Positions 18,277-26,858 of a stretch of 64,000 nt of DNA are shown here, piece by piece. Origin of the DNA: Litoribacillus peritrichatus. Lineage in GTDB: Bacteria; Pseudomonadota; Gammaproteobacteria; Pseudomonadales; Litoribrevibacteraceae. How positions within the stretch are numbered: position 1 is the first letter of the stretch; every line of letters starts with the position of its first letter. The stretch is taken from contig NZ_BAABBN010000007.1 of the NCBI RefSeq assembly GCF_039537985.1, positions 806,001 to 870,000 of the forward strand. The letters run 5' to 3'. The position numbers and the translations under genes were made by a program. The notes under the pieces are model-generated. The model had not been told where the DNA came from. It saw only the letters and a program-made list of their open reading frames with translations, and ran no database searches.

Positions 18277-19095
18277 TTATGAAGAAGGTAAAGCTCTTTC
18301 ATCGTTTGGAAACGTTAACTTCACTGATTCCATGATGCGCTTTTCTGCCGCTTCTGCGTGGTCTTTCCACAGATGGAATTTGTCGCTGCAATCAACTCTG
18401 TATCCAAAGCTCATGCAGAGATAATATTTGTCACTTAGTGGTGTGCAATAGACACGATCTTTAGTCGGACGAGCTTTTGCTTTTTGTTCTATGTAAAATA
18501 CCCAAGGGCGGTTTTTAATGGTTTTTATCTGATGAGGAGATAAAGGAGCGTAGCCTATATCGGTTAATCTAAGTTGTGTTTCTCTGTCTATTTGTTCTTG
18601 CGACCAAGGTTCGTTTCGGCTGTTTGAGTAGTCTATTACTTCTTGACGTATTCTTGTATTCCATCCTTTAAATGAATCTTCCTGATCCTTGTTAATTGGA
18701 GCATTATGATACTCTTCATACTCCGTAACTATGTGTTTTCCGAGTTCATTTAAATTAAAAGCGCTAATGCTACTATGTGGTACTTTTCTTAATTGGGTTG
18801 TTAATGATAGAACGCCTAGTTCGGCATTGGGCAAGCCAACCAACGGAACGTAGTACCAAAGCTGAGTATCAACGTGTACGTAATTATTTTGATTGATTTT
18901 TTTAGAATTTTCTTCAAACCAATCTTCTTTTAAAAATGAAAAATGGATCGGACGAGGAGGTTCCTTGGTATTGACGTTTGAATATGGGAGCCTCACGCTG
19001 AACTGAATGTTTTCAAAAGAAGCATTGAAATTATTTGTTTCAGAGAAGTTTGGCCCCCCACGAAATCCTCGCAAGAGATTTTTTACCACACCCAT
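18277..19095 (-). CDS. Hypothetical protein, paralogue B of a tandem pair (putative immunity)
   Basis: 272 residues with AAGGAC upstream of the ATG. Same N-terminal GFRGGP-x-F-x-ET signature and near-identical last 35 residues as paralogue A, 29 nt downstream. The middle (residues about 100-200) is more diverged. No signal peptide, membrane helix or recognised domain. A 29-nt stretch is identical at 18341-18369 and 17490-17518, pointing to a recent duplication or gene conversion. It lies between the lipase-like gene and paralogue A in one transcript. Confidence 0.6.
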   Translation of the reverse strand: MGVVKNLLRGFRGGPNFSETNNFNASFENIQFSVRLPYSNVNTKEPPRPIHFSFLKEDWFEENSKKINQNNYVHVDTQLWYYVPLVGLPNAELGVLSLTTQLRKVPHSSISAFNLNELGKHIVTEYEEYHNAPINKDQEDSFKGWNTRIRQEVIDYSNSRNEPWSQEQIDRETQLRLTDIGYAPLSPHQIKTIKNRPWVFYIEQKAKARPTKDRVYCTPLSDKYYLCMSFGYRVDCSDKFHLWKDHAEAAEKRIMESVKLTFPNDERALPSS

Positions 19096-19129
19096 AAAGA
19101 GTCCTTACTGCTGGTTTTGTTATTCAGGG

Positions 19130-20311
19130 CTATACATTGGCATTTTCATTAATGTATTGCTGAACTTGGGCTGCTTTTTTGTCATAGCCTAACATTTGAA
19201 GCTGAGTTTTGTAGGTTTCGACGCCTAAATAAGGCAAGGTATGTGGGCTGGCAAGCGGCTCATCTCCTATAATTAACCCAAAGAATCTAAGGCTTCGTTT
19301 TAAACTACTACCGGAAAGGTCGTTAGAACCTGCAATGTTGGGAACGGCATCGAAGGGGTTATTTTTTTCTTTGTGGATTTTCATTCCCAGCGCATGAGCG
19401 ATGGAGTTGATTCTTGGCATGTAGGCGCCAGATCCGTGAATAGTAATTTCCTGGTTTGTCAGGAGTCCAGTATAATGACTGCTGTAGTGCTCAAGAGCAG
19501 CACAAAAGATTATGGCTCCTTGGCTATGAACTAACCACTTTGTTGGCTTTCCTTGCATTTGGCGCTGCTTTAAGACGGCTGCTAAGTGCTGGGCGTTGTG
19601 TGACTTTTTTCCTCTACGTTTGTCAAAACCAGATTCAATTAGATCAATCATCGTTTGATCTGTGGGGTTGTGGAATAAGGTATAACTCTTGATGTCATCA
19701 TCAGGGTAAGCCACCTGAGAGTGAACTCCCATTAACCAGGCGGCTTTATTCAATTCATTTAACATGCCATTAACGGCAGCGTGTTCGGTGTGTATTTGGC
19801 TAACGGCATTACCCAATCTCCACTCTCTTTGAAGTACTCCTAACTTTTCTTTGCTTATTGCCCCATCGTAAACGCTATTTGTTCCTGGGGCTCTACTAAC
19901 ACTCCATAAGGCAGTACGTTCATTGGAATGATTTCCATCATTAGCTCTGACCAATGAACGATCAAAATAAATATCATTGATAACAACTTGGTTATTAGAG
20001 TTGATTTTATACTCGATCAAATAATGATAATGTTCAAATGGGTATTGGGTTCGGTAGAGTCGTTTTCTTAAAGAGGGTTTACTGCTAGGGTCACATGCTG
20101 TGTGAGGGTTTTTTACGACAAAATGAATTTCTTTGAGTACTTGCTGCTGGTCATAATAATTTAAGCTGGCAAGCATTAGCAGCGCTTGGTGAGATATCTG
20201 AATGTTTTGGTTTTGAATAAAGGCAATGTTTATACCGTGCTCATGCGCTAAATTGTGGTTCAGCGGTGTGTAATCAAAGCCTTGTGTTTTTCCTGCATGC
20301 ATCCATGTCAT
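19130..20311 (-). CDS. Lipase-like alpha/beta hydrolase with RelE/ParE-like N-terminal region (putative toxin)
   Basis: 393 residues, no signal peptide. The C-terminal half (about 190-370) looks like an alpha/beta hydrolase: Ser263 in WLVHSQGAII, Asp321 in NPFDAVPNI, His357 in ASPHTLPYLG, in the order and spacing expected of a lipase triad; the first Gly of GxSxG is Val. Residues about 40-120 (helical ALLMLASLNYYDQQQVLKEI, then RLYRTQYPFEHYHYLIEYKI and VVINDIYFDRS) resemble the RelE/ParE fold pattern, a weaker call. First gene of a unit with two tandem paralogues. A phospholipase effector or polymorphic-toxin role is inferred, not shown. Confidence 0.55.
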   Translation of the reverse strand: MTWMHAGKTQGFDYTPLNHNLAHEHGINIAFIQNQNIQISHQALLMLASLNYYDQQQVLKEIHFVVKNPHTACDPSSKPSLRKRLYRTQYPFEHYHYLIEYKINSNNQVVINDIYFDRSLVRANDGNHSNERTALWSVSRAPGTNSVYDGAISKEKLGVLQREWRLGNAVSQIHTEHAAVNGMLNELNKAAWLMGVHSQVAYPDDDIKSYTLFHNPTDQTMIDLIESGFDKRRGKKSHNAQHLAAVLKQRQMQGKPTKWLVHSQGAIIFCAALEHYSSHYTGLLTNQEITIHGSGAYMPRINSIAHALGMKIHKEKNNPFDAVPNIAGSNDLSGSSLKRSLRFFGLIIGDEPLASPHTLPYLGVETYKTQLQMLGYDKKAAQVQQYINENANV

Positions 20312-20512
20312 TTTTCTAATCCGTCCCTAAAAGAGTGTTGAATTGCTGTGTGAATGGATTGTTATGCTACTAAAGCGGCTTCCGAAATCTGTACGATCGG
20401 TGATCAAATTTTTCAGAAATGAGAATCGGTAGATACTCTTGGCGTAAAAGATATGTCGATTTTATTACTTTTGAATTGATACTGGATTTGTTCAGATTGG
20501 AGGGGTGAGAAG

Positions 20513-20551
20513 AAGGCTAAGACATACGAAAAGGTCGCTTATCTTAGCCTT
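20513..20551 (-). terminator. Hairpin downstream of the 20563-20985 gene
   Basis: Perfect 10-bp arms AAGGCTAAGA (20513-20522) and TCTTAGCCTT (20542-20551) separated by 19 nt, directly after the minus-strand stop codon. On the minus strand the stem is followed by a T/C-rich stretch. The rest of the 250-nt gap up to 20312 shows nothing recognisable. Confidence 0.5.
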
Positions 20552-20562
20552 TGAAAGCAGGG

Positions 20563-20985
20563 TTATTTATCCGGAATTGCTTTGTCTATGGTTCTGAGCG
20601 ATCTAAGGAACATCCCCAGCCCGCCTACGGATAGCACCAGAATCACAATCAGGTCAAAAGCACTCATGGATCTGAAACTGAACTGAATGGAGGCGATGAC
20701 GCCAAACACCAGGGCGACAATTGAGCCGATGGCAAGCAACCAGCCGAAGATGTTTTTTGCGTTATAAAAAATAATGCCGACACCAAACATGAAAGGGATC
20801 ATGATCATCCCGGTTGTAATGCCGTAAGTACCCCCAAACGCGGACACTGCATACATTCTTGCGCCTAGGCCGAAACTTGTTGTGATGGAGATTGAGTTCA
20901 GCAGCAAGTAAAACCCACCACACATCATTACTAGGCTAAGAAAAAATTGGCCGACGCCACCGGCCGTACCTCCAGCTCCTTTCAT
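20563..20985 (-). CDS. Hypothetical four-helix membrane protein
   Basis: 140 residues with a glycine-rich N-terminus (MKGAGGTAGGVGQF) and four hydrophobic helices (about 13-33, 50-70, 78-98, 108-127), ending RSLRTIDKAIPDK. No family was recognised. GAGGG sits before the ATG. It stands alone between the putative toxin cassette and the GST gene; no link to either can be shown. Confidence 0.6.
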   Translation of the reverse strand: MKGAGGTAGGVGQFFLSLVMMCGGFYLLLNSISITTSFGLGARMYAVSAFGGTYGITTGMIMIPFMFGVGIIFYNAKNIFGWLLAIGSIVALVFGVIASIQFSFRSMSAFDLIVILVLSVGGLGMFLRSLRTIDKAIPDK

Positions 20986-21132
20986 ATTTATCCCTCTATG
21001 AACTGATAATTTATGGGATAAATCATACCGATGAAGCGTGATAAAAACTAATTTTTCACTTTGTTTTGCTTTTAAAGTCTTTATTCGGAGCTTGCCAGTA
21101 AGAAGGGTTCCGTGGTCGTAGAGTGAGTAACT

Positions 21133-21972
21133 TTAAAGTGATAAAGGCAATTCTAAAAACTCTGAATAAATGAAGTCTCTGTGTTCCAACAGTATGGGGT
21201 CTAAGGCTTCTGCGATTTGATCATCCATGGTTTCAAAGACTGTTCGGATGACATCATACATAGGGCATTGTGCGGCGGGCAATGGTTTGAAATACGCCAT
21301 AAAGGTGGCGCTGTAAATATCGACCATAGAAACGCTGGAACCTATATAAAATCGGCTGCCGTTTTCTTTCTGGGATTTAAGCTGCTCAGAAAGCATTGTC
21401 AGAATAGTTACAATTCGCTGTTGGTATTCAGGGGCTTGTTCTGGTTGATAGCCGTACTTGTGGGCTAAATACTGCGCGATTTCTTTTGGGAAGCCTCCTG
21501 AATTATTGAGTCCTTTGTGAACACCTTCTAAACGCCGAGTCCAGCCTAAGCCCATTTCTCCGCAGATTTCATGGCTTAAGCCCATGGCCAGAGCACGTTC
21601 TTTAGGGTCTGAAGGAAGTAAAGGCGGAGATGACGAAAGGCGTTCCGCCAGAAACAAAATATCGGCCCAACCGGAACGTGCGGGTTCATTGTTATAGATG
21701 GCCACCGGAGCGTTTCGTGATCCTGTCCATTGGGCTAATTCGTTATCTTTTGGGTTTAAGTATACGGCGGACCAAGGCAACTTTTTGAGGTGAAAAATGC
21801 CTTTAGCGGCTTCACTCCAGGGGCTGGGCAAGCCAGCAACGACAACCATGCGAAGGCCTTTTTGTTCTTTTGCGGTTGGCAGGTCAATGTAGTTGAAAGG
21901 CACGTGAATCTCTCCGTTGAATATGGGCTGTTTTGTGAGCTTCATCTTGATGTGTAATGCTTCAGGATTCAA
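21133..21972 (-). CDS. Glutathione S-transferase-like protein
   Basis: 279 residues. The N-terminal region about 35-110 has a thioredoxin-like pattern (RMVVVAGLPSPWSEAAKG, then NAPVAIYNNEPARSGWADILFLAERL, replacing the usual Pro-loop and E-S glutathione contact), and the C-terminal part (about 150-260) is all-helical with a VSMVDIYSATFMAYF segment typical of GST C-domains. The catalytic Ser/Cys is not certain. Divergent from a LysR regulator gene with an 88-nt shared promoter region, which suggests it is that regulator's target. Confidence 0.65.
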   Translation of the reverse strand: MNPEALHIKMKLTKQPIFNGEIHVPFNYIDLPTAKEQKGLRMVVVAGLPSPWSEAAKGIFHLKKLPWSAVYLNPKDNELAQWTGSRNAPVAIYNNEPARSGWADILFLAERLSSSPPLLPSDPKERALAMGLSHEICGEMGLGWTRRLEGVHKGLNNSGGFPKEIAQYLAHKYGYQPEQAPEYQQRIVTILTMLSEQLKSQKENGSRFYIGSSVSMVDIYSATFMAYFKPLPAAQCPMYDVIRTVFETMDDQIAEALDPILLEHRDFIYSEFLELPLSL

Positions 21973-21982
21973 ACGATCATAT

Positions 21983-22007
21983 CTTAAGCTTAAGTTAGAA
22001 AATCTAA
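21983..22007. promoter_or_regulatory. Two adjacent palindromes in the GST/LysR divergent promoter
   Basis: CTTAAGCTTAAG (21983-21994) is a perfect 12-bp palindrome and TTAGA-AAA-TCTAA (21995-22007) follows it immediately. Both sit in the short divergent gap, where LysR regulators usually bind. Confidence 0.5.
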
Positions 22008-22060
22008 TCTTGGCTTGTTAGTATCAAACCCGTAATTGACTTCTTTGATTGGCTCATAGC

Positions 22061-22981
22061 ATGAGCGTTACGAATGGACACCTTAGTTTTATGCCAACAG
22101 CGCATCGGTCACCTCCAATTCAATATCTGAATACCTTTGTTGTTGCTGCAAGGTTCAGCAGCTTTAAGCGGGCAGCGGAGCAGTTGAATGTCACGCCGTC
22201 GGCAGTGAGCCAGCAGATGAAATCTCTTGAGCAGCATTTAGGGTTGTTTTTGTTCAGCCGAAGGCAGCGTGAGTTGGCTCTGACTCAAGCGGGTCAGGAT
22301 TTCTTCCGCTATGCGAAAGGGGTGATGGATCTTTACGAAAGCGGATATGCATCGTTTTCAGAGAAACATCATTCGTCTAAGTTAATTGTCAGCATGATTC
22401 CTTTTGTGGCGAATCAGCTGGTGATCCCTTCTTTGGAAGATTTGTACGCTCAGTTTCCTGACATGGATTTGGTGATTGAAACCAATATGGCCATCGAAGA
22501 TTTGGCGTCTTCTGAACTGGATGCCGCAGTTCGCTTTGGCATCCCGCCTTGGCAAGACTGTCAGGCAGAATTGATTGCCAGTGCTCAACTCAATCTGATG
22601 GCCTCACCTGAATATCTACGACAGCACCCTTTGAGTGGCGCGAGGGACTGGCAGCACCAGACTCTCATTCATATTCGCAGCCGAGTGAATGATTGGCAGC
22701 GTTTTTTAATGAGCAACAAGTTAACAGTTCAACCGAAGAAAGAATTGTATTTCGATTCGTATGAGGCGGGAATGAATGCGGCTGAAGCTGGGTTGGGTAT
22801 TGTTATGGGAGTGTTCCCAATCTCCCGTCAAATAGTAGAAGACGGGAGATTGGTTTCAATTCTGGATCAACCTTACGAGATGGAAGAAGCATTTTATTTA
22901 GTTACAAAACCAAATTTGGTAAAACAGGCAAATTATCGGCAATTACTGAACTGGTTGCGGAACGTGTTTAATAAGCATTAA
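22061..22981 (+). CDS. LysR-family transcriptional regulator (GcvA-like)
   Basis: About 306 residues. N-terminal winged helix-turn-helix (about 18-78: YLNTFVVAARFSSFKRAAEQ, then VTPSAVSQQMKSLEQHLGL), followed by the effector-binding domain with LDAAVRFGIPPW and GLGIVMGVFPI typical of the GcvA/AmpR-type group. The start is uncertain: a TTG at 22049, this ATG, and an ATG at 22091 are in frame and none has a strong ribosome binding site. It probably controls the divergent GST-like gene and itself. Confidence 0.82.
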   Translation: MSVTNGHLSFMPTAHRSPPIQYLNTFVVAARFSSFKRAAEQLNVTPSAVSQQMKSLEQHLGLFLFSRRQRELALTQAGQDFFRYAKGVMDLYESGYASFSEKHHSSKLIVSMIPFVANQLVIPSLEDLYAQFPDMDLVIETNMAIEDLASSELDAAVRFGIPPWQDCQAELIASAQLNLMASPEYLRQHPLSGARDWQHQTLIHIRSRVNDWQRFLMSNKLTVQPKKELYFDSYEAGMNAAEAGLGIVMGVFPISRQIVEDGRLVSILDQPYEMEEAFYLVTKPNLVKQANYRQLLNWLRNVFNKH

Positions 22982-23116
22982 GAGGCTTCTTTACCGTCTT
23001 ACTTTATTCAGATTTATCCGATTACGCTTTTTTGCTCATATCTTCTTGTGATTTTTTCTGATTAGGATAGGGTGGCCTTTGAAGAAAACCGGTCAATTAA
23101 CAGCAGAGGTTTATCA

Positions 23117-24010
23117 ATGAGATGGAACCCATTTAATACATCCATCGGCGTTGCTTTAGGCGGCGGTGCAGCAAAGGGTATTGCGCACATTGGGGTATTA
23201 AAAGCCTTTGAGAAAGAAGGTGTAAAAATTTCGTATTTATCCGGCACCAGTATTGGTTCACTGGTGGCGGCTTATTACGCATTTGGGAAAAGTATTGATG
23301 AAATCCTGGAGGTCGGTGAGCAGCTCAGTTTTAAACGAATTTCCAGCTTTTCGTTCCGTAAAGATGGTTTATTTACAACTGACTCAATCCGGGAAATGAT
23401 TATCCGGGATTTGGGCGATGTGAATATTGAAGATGCACATATTCCTTTGGCCATTTGCACCACAGACATTATCACGGGTGAACAGGTTGCCTTTGAAAAG
23501 GGTAACCTGGCCAGCGCTATTTGTGCATCGGTGGCCGTTCCAGGTTTATTTGCGCCCGTTGAAATAGACGGTCGTAAACTGGTGGATGGCGGCATTGTTG
23601 AAAACGTACCGGTTTCGTTATTGGATGACATGGGCGCAGGGATCATCGTGGCGGTGGACTTAAACGGCGTGAAGACTTACCCGGAGCCCACGGGAATGCT
23701 TGATGTCGCGAGTAACGCGATCAACATTTGTATGGATCTCAGAACAAGAGATCAGTTGAAACAAGCCGATGTGGTTTTATCGCTGGACTTGTCGGACTAC
23801 AGCCTGACGGATAACTCCGACCGGGCAGAGCAGTTGTTGTTTGAAGCGTATCAACCGATGAGGGCGAAAATTCGTCAGGTGTTGTGGTTCAAGCGAACCA
23901 GCTATTTGCACTACCTGATTCGACTGGTGAAGAATATAGTACCGTTGAAAATACCGGAGCTGTTCAAACGGTTTGGTAAACCGAGTTTTCCAAGCATAAA
24001 AATCAAGTAA
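23117..24010 (+). CDS. Patatin-like phospholipase
   Basis: About 297 residues from the ATG at 23117, chosen because AGAGG (23105-23109) lies 7 nt before it; a GTG at 23072 would extend the frame. Patatin features: oxyanion loop GGGAAKG (15-21), nucleophile Ser45 in GTSIG, and catalytic Asp157 in DGG, followed by VENVPV. Cytoplasmic or peripheral membrane RssA/YchK-type serine hydrolase of lipid acyl esters. Monocistronic with its own terminator. Confidence 0.88.
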   Translation: MRWNPFNTSIGVALGGGAAKGIAHIGVLKAFEKEGVKISYLSGTSIGSLVAAYYAFGKSIDEILEVGEQLSFKRISSFSFRKDGLFTTDSIREMIIRDLGDVNIEDAHIPLAICTTDIITGEQVAFEKGNLASAICASVAVPGLFAPVEIDGRKLVDGGIVENVPVSLLDDMGAGIIVAVDLNGVKTYPEPTGMLDVASNAINICMDLRTRDQLKQADVVLSLDLSDYSLTDNSDRAEQLLFEAYQPMRAKIRQVLWFKRTSYLHYLIRLVKNIVPLKIPELFKRFGKPSFPSIKIK

Positions 24011-24017
24011 CACTTAT

Positions 24018-24048
24018 AAAAAAGCTGAACCTTGTGGCTCAGCTTTTT
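24018..24048. terminator. Bidirectional terminator after the patatin gene
   Basis: AAAAAGCTGA / TCAGCTTTTT stem with a 10-nt loop; A-run on one side and T-run on the other, so it can serve both the patatin gene and the convergent SDR gene. Confidence 0.85.
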
Positions 24049-24102
24049 GGTGGTTTCAACCTACTTAATATTAGGCGTGCTTGTGTTTAAATTGGGCTGG
24101 TT

Positions 24103-24993
24103 TTACGCCACTTCCGCCTGTGCCTTTTTTGCTTTTTGCTTAGCTTGATAAGCGCGAAGCTTTTCTTCGAATTGATAACTCAGATTCATGATTCGGGTTG
24201 CAGACGTTGGAGATACGTCATAAACCACCTCGGCAAGAGAACCCAGCGGTGTGGTGACTTTCTTTTGTTTGGTTACCAGAGATTTCAACACCAATTGTGC
24301 TGCGCGCTCTGGCGACATAACCGGCAGGTAATCGTAAGTTTTGGTTGGTGCAATCATAGGTGTACGAACCAAAGGCATGTAAACCGTCGTAATGTTGATA
24401 TTGTCTTGAGCCACTTCATTGGTCAGGCATCGGCTGAATGCATCCAGTGCAGATTTACTTGCTATGTACGCCGAGAAACGCGGCACGTTGGACTGGCATC
24501 CCGCAGAAGAGATGTTGATGATGTGGCCTTTCTTGCGCTCTCTCATTGATGGCAGGAAGCCAAGAATCATTTGTAAGCAACCAAAGTAGTTAAGATCCAT
24601 AGTGCGCTCAAAATCGTGGATGCGATCATAAGCGTCATCAACAGAACGACGAATGGAGCGGCCAGCATTATTGATCAGCACATCTATTGGGCCGTGGTCT
24701 TCCAGTACTTTTTCAACCAAGGCTTTACACGAGTCGGTATCACTCAGGTTACAGGTATAAATGTGCGCTGTACCACCCAGCTCTTCCACTTCTTTTTTTG
24801 CAATTTCTAAATTCTCAAGACCGCGTGCGACTAGAATCACCGTGCCGCCGGCTTCACCAATTTGACGGGCAACGGCTAATCCAATACCACTGCTGCCGCC
24901 TGTGATTAATGTCAGTTTCTTATTTAAAACTTTAGGTAGAATGGGTTTTCTTACGATGCCAAGAGTTTCGGAAAGAAGTGTTTCTAGAGCCAT
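24103..24993 (-). CDS. Short-chain dehydrogenase/reductase (acyl-CoA-reductase-like)
   Basis: 296 residues, Rossmann fold. Cofactor motif TGGSSGIG (31-38), NNAG (108-111), catalytic Ser162/163, Tyr176 and Lys180 (SAYIASK). Basic residues and the arrangement around ARG (56-58) suggest NADP(H). The N-terminal extension (LSETLGIVRKPILPKVL) and overall sequence resemble the SDR domain of fatty acyl-CoA/acyl-ACP reductases used in wax ester synthesis in marine bacteria. It is divergent from a TetR gene across a gap with four palindromes, probably its regulator. Confidence 0.8.
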   Translation of the reverse strand: MALETLLSETLGIVRKPILPKVLNKKLTLITGGSSGIGLAVARQIGEAGGTVILVARGLENLEIAKKEVEELGGTAHIYTCNLSDTDSCKALVEKVLEDHGPIDVLINNAGRSIRRSVDDAYDRIHDFERTMDLNYFGCLQMILGFLPSMRERKKGHIINISSAGCQSNVPRFSAYIASKSALDAFSRCLTNEVAQDNINITTVYMPLVRTPMIAPTKTYDYLPVMSPERAAQLVLKSLVTKQKKVTTPLGSLAEVVYDVSPTSATRIMNLSYQFEEKLRAYQAKQKAKKAQAEVA

Positions 24994-25060
24994 TTTAATA
25001 ATCCTTATTTAAAATTTGTGAATCAGGCGACTTCCGGGCTGCCTTCAGTTTTATATAATT

Positions 25061-25144
25061 ATGTTACCGACTGGTCACATAATTTAGCGGTGAACTTTTG
25101 GGCTGTCAACGAAATGTAAAGACAATGTTACTTATGGGTAACAT
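25061..25144. promoter_or_regulatory. Two related palindromes upstream of the SDR gene
   Basis: ATGTTACCGACTGGTCACAT (25061-25080) and ATGTTACTTATGGGTAACAT (25125-25144) share the form ATGTTAC-N6-GTxACAT and lie 64 bp apart. They probably bind a dimeric regulator of the TetR type. The first is about 70 bp upstream of the SDR start codon. Confidence 0.6.
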
Positions 25145-25163
25145 CTTTGCGATCTGTTTGGTG

Positions 25164-25204
25164 TTTAGAGTTAAAACTCAGTATTAGTTTAGAGTTAATA
25201 CTCA
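25164..25204 (+). promoter_or_regulatory. Two 17-nt repeats upstream of tetR-family gene
   Basis: TTTAGAGTTAAAACTCA (25164-25180) and TTTAGAGTTAATACTCA (25188-25204) differ at one base and each contains a GAGT/ACTC inverted repeat; the spacing is 24 nt. They lie 29-69 nt before the regulator's start, where an autoregulatory operator would be expected. Confidence 0.6.
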
Positions 25205-25232
25205 ATAATTGTGCGGGCTGTAGGGGTTTGAA

Positions 25233-25871
25233 GTGTCTGAAAAACAGGTTAAAAACAAAGAGCAAACCATGGCTCGAATACTGGTCGCCGTTGAAGAAAT
25301 ATTGGCAGAGGAAGGTTTTGGCGCGTTAGGGATCAATCGTATTGCTAAGCAGGCGGATGTCGGTAAGGCGCTTATCTATCGGTATTTTGGTGGTTTGGAA
25401 GGCGTGATTGACGCCTATGGTGAAACGGACAGTTTTTGGCCAACCGTTCATGAAATCCGGGGCATGTCGAAAGGAGACTTTGTGGCGTTGTCTTTGAAAG
25501 ACCGCTGTAAAACCATTTTCAGAAACTTCAGGCGTGCACTTAAGAAGCGCCCGCACACCGTTGCTATCTATGCCTGGGAAATGGTTGAAAAAAATGACAT
25601 CACCAAAAACCTGATTGCAAACCGGACACAAACCTCGATCAATGTTGTTCAGGAAATGCTAAGCGAAAGTAAGCAAGTTTATTCAAAATACGATCATGAA
25701 ATGACAGCATTATTAGGGGCGGCATTACTCCAGCTGACCATACGTGAACACATGAAGTCTCCGTTCGCGGGGATGGACTTAGACAGTGAAAAAACCTGGG
25801 ATCGAATTGAAGGGGCGTTGGATACCATTTTCAGTGGCTTGGAAGCGTTGCACAAACCTCAAACTAGTTAA
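25233..25871 (+). CDS. TetR-family transcriptional regulator
   Basis: 212 residues from GTG (25233) behind GGGG; a later in-frame ATG at 25269 is possible. The N-terminal helix-turn-helix is about 12-60 (ILAEEGFGALGINRIAKQADVGKALIYRYFGGLEGVI). The C-terminal ligand domain has no close family recognised. Divergent from the SDR gene and adjacent to an alpha/beta hydrolase gene, so it probably controls lipid-type metabolism. Confidence 0.88.
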   Translation: MSEKQVKNKEQTMARILVAVEEILAEEGFGALGINRIAKQADVGKALIYRYFGGLEGVIDAYGETDSFWPTVHEIRGMSKGDFVALSLKDRCKTIFRNFRRALKKRPHTVAIYAWEMVEKNDITKNLIANRTQTSINVVQEMLSESKQVYSKYDHEMTALLGAALLQLTIREHMKSPFAGMDLDSEKTWDRIEGALDTIFSGLEALHKPQTS

Positions 25872-25967
25872 AAAATTATTTTTAATTCTTTAATATGAAC
25901 TTGGTTCATTTTTGAACCAGAAAAAATCCGTATAATGCCGTTCTCTTTAGTAGGGTGTTATAGGGTT

Positions 25968-26858
25968 ATGGAATTTTTAGGCAGAGACAATCTCCATCGG
26001 CTGTCTCATCAAATGCGCAGTTATTTAGGCGGTTTGACGCTCAAGCAGCTGGACGTTGGTACTCAACGTTACCGCTATTTAGACAGCGGCCCTGCGCATC
26101 ACAAAGAAACCATTCTTTTTCTGCATGGTCTTTCAGGCAATAAGACGCAATGGCGGAGCCTGATGAATATATTTTCAGGCAAGTACCGTGTGATTGCCTT
26201 TGATGTCCCTGGTTTATGCACATCCCTGAAGACTGCCTCTGATCAGTACGATTTTAAAACGCTGGCAAACGAGGTGGATGCCTTTGTTAATGCGCTGGCG
26301 CTGGAGGACTTTCACTTGTTCGGACACTCTCTGGGAGCGAGTGTTGGCGTTGTTTATGCGGGTCGGAACGGCCATAAGTTGTCTTCATTAACCTTGTGCT
26401 CTGTGGTGGCGATTGATAACTCGGTGACCGAAGATGGTCTGGGCCTGACGCCGTTTGCAGAGTTTAAAAAGCTGATGATGTTCAACACCGTGGAAGACTT
26501 TTCCCGGCTGTCTGACCGGCTTTTCTATGCACCGCCAAAAGCACCGGATGCCGTACTGAAGTATTCCATGAAGGAGGTGCTTAAACAGCGCCAGTTTTAC
26601 GTGCAGTTATTGTCTGATTTAAACGACAGCGCACAACTGGTTCAGAGGGCATTACCTTTCATTGACTGTCCTTGTCTGGTGTTGAAAGGCTCGGATGACT
26701 ATTTCTTTTCGCCACGAAGTGAAGCCTTGCTGAATCGGCGAGTCAAAAACTTAACTTTCCGAACGCTTGACTGCTGCGGGCATATCCCTCACCTGGAAAA
26801 GCCGAGGGATTTGAGTGCGCTTTATGGTTTATTTTTGAATTCTGTAAATGTGGATTAA
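25968..26858 (+). CDS. Alpha/beta hydrolase
   Basis: About 296 residues from the ATG at 25968, which follows an AGGG; an in-frame ATG at 25935 is less likely. Alpha/beta hydrolase features: HG oxyanion motif FLHGLSGNKTQW, nucleophile Ser121 in GHSLGA, Asp in KGSDDYFFSP, and His in CCGHIPHLEKP near the C-terminus. Esterase/lipase or C-C hydrolase is possible. Its stop codon overlaps the stop of the convergent PPOX gene by two bases. Confidence 0.82.
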   Translation: MEFLGRDNLHRLSHQMRSYLGGLTLKQLDVGTQRYRYLDSGPAHHKETILFLHGLSGNKTQWRSLMNIFSGKYRVIAFDVPGLCTSLKTASDQYDFKTLANEVDAFVNALALEDFHLFGHSLGASVGVVYAGRNGHKLSSLTLCSVVAIDNSVTEDGLGLTPFAEFKKLMMFNTVEDFSRLSDRLFYAPPKAPDAVLKYSMKEVLKQRQFYVQLLSDLNDSAQLVQRALPFIDCPCLVLKGSDDYFFSPRSEALLNRRVKNLTFRTLDCCGHIPHLEKPRDLSALYGLFLNSVNVD

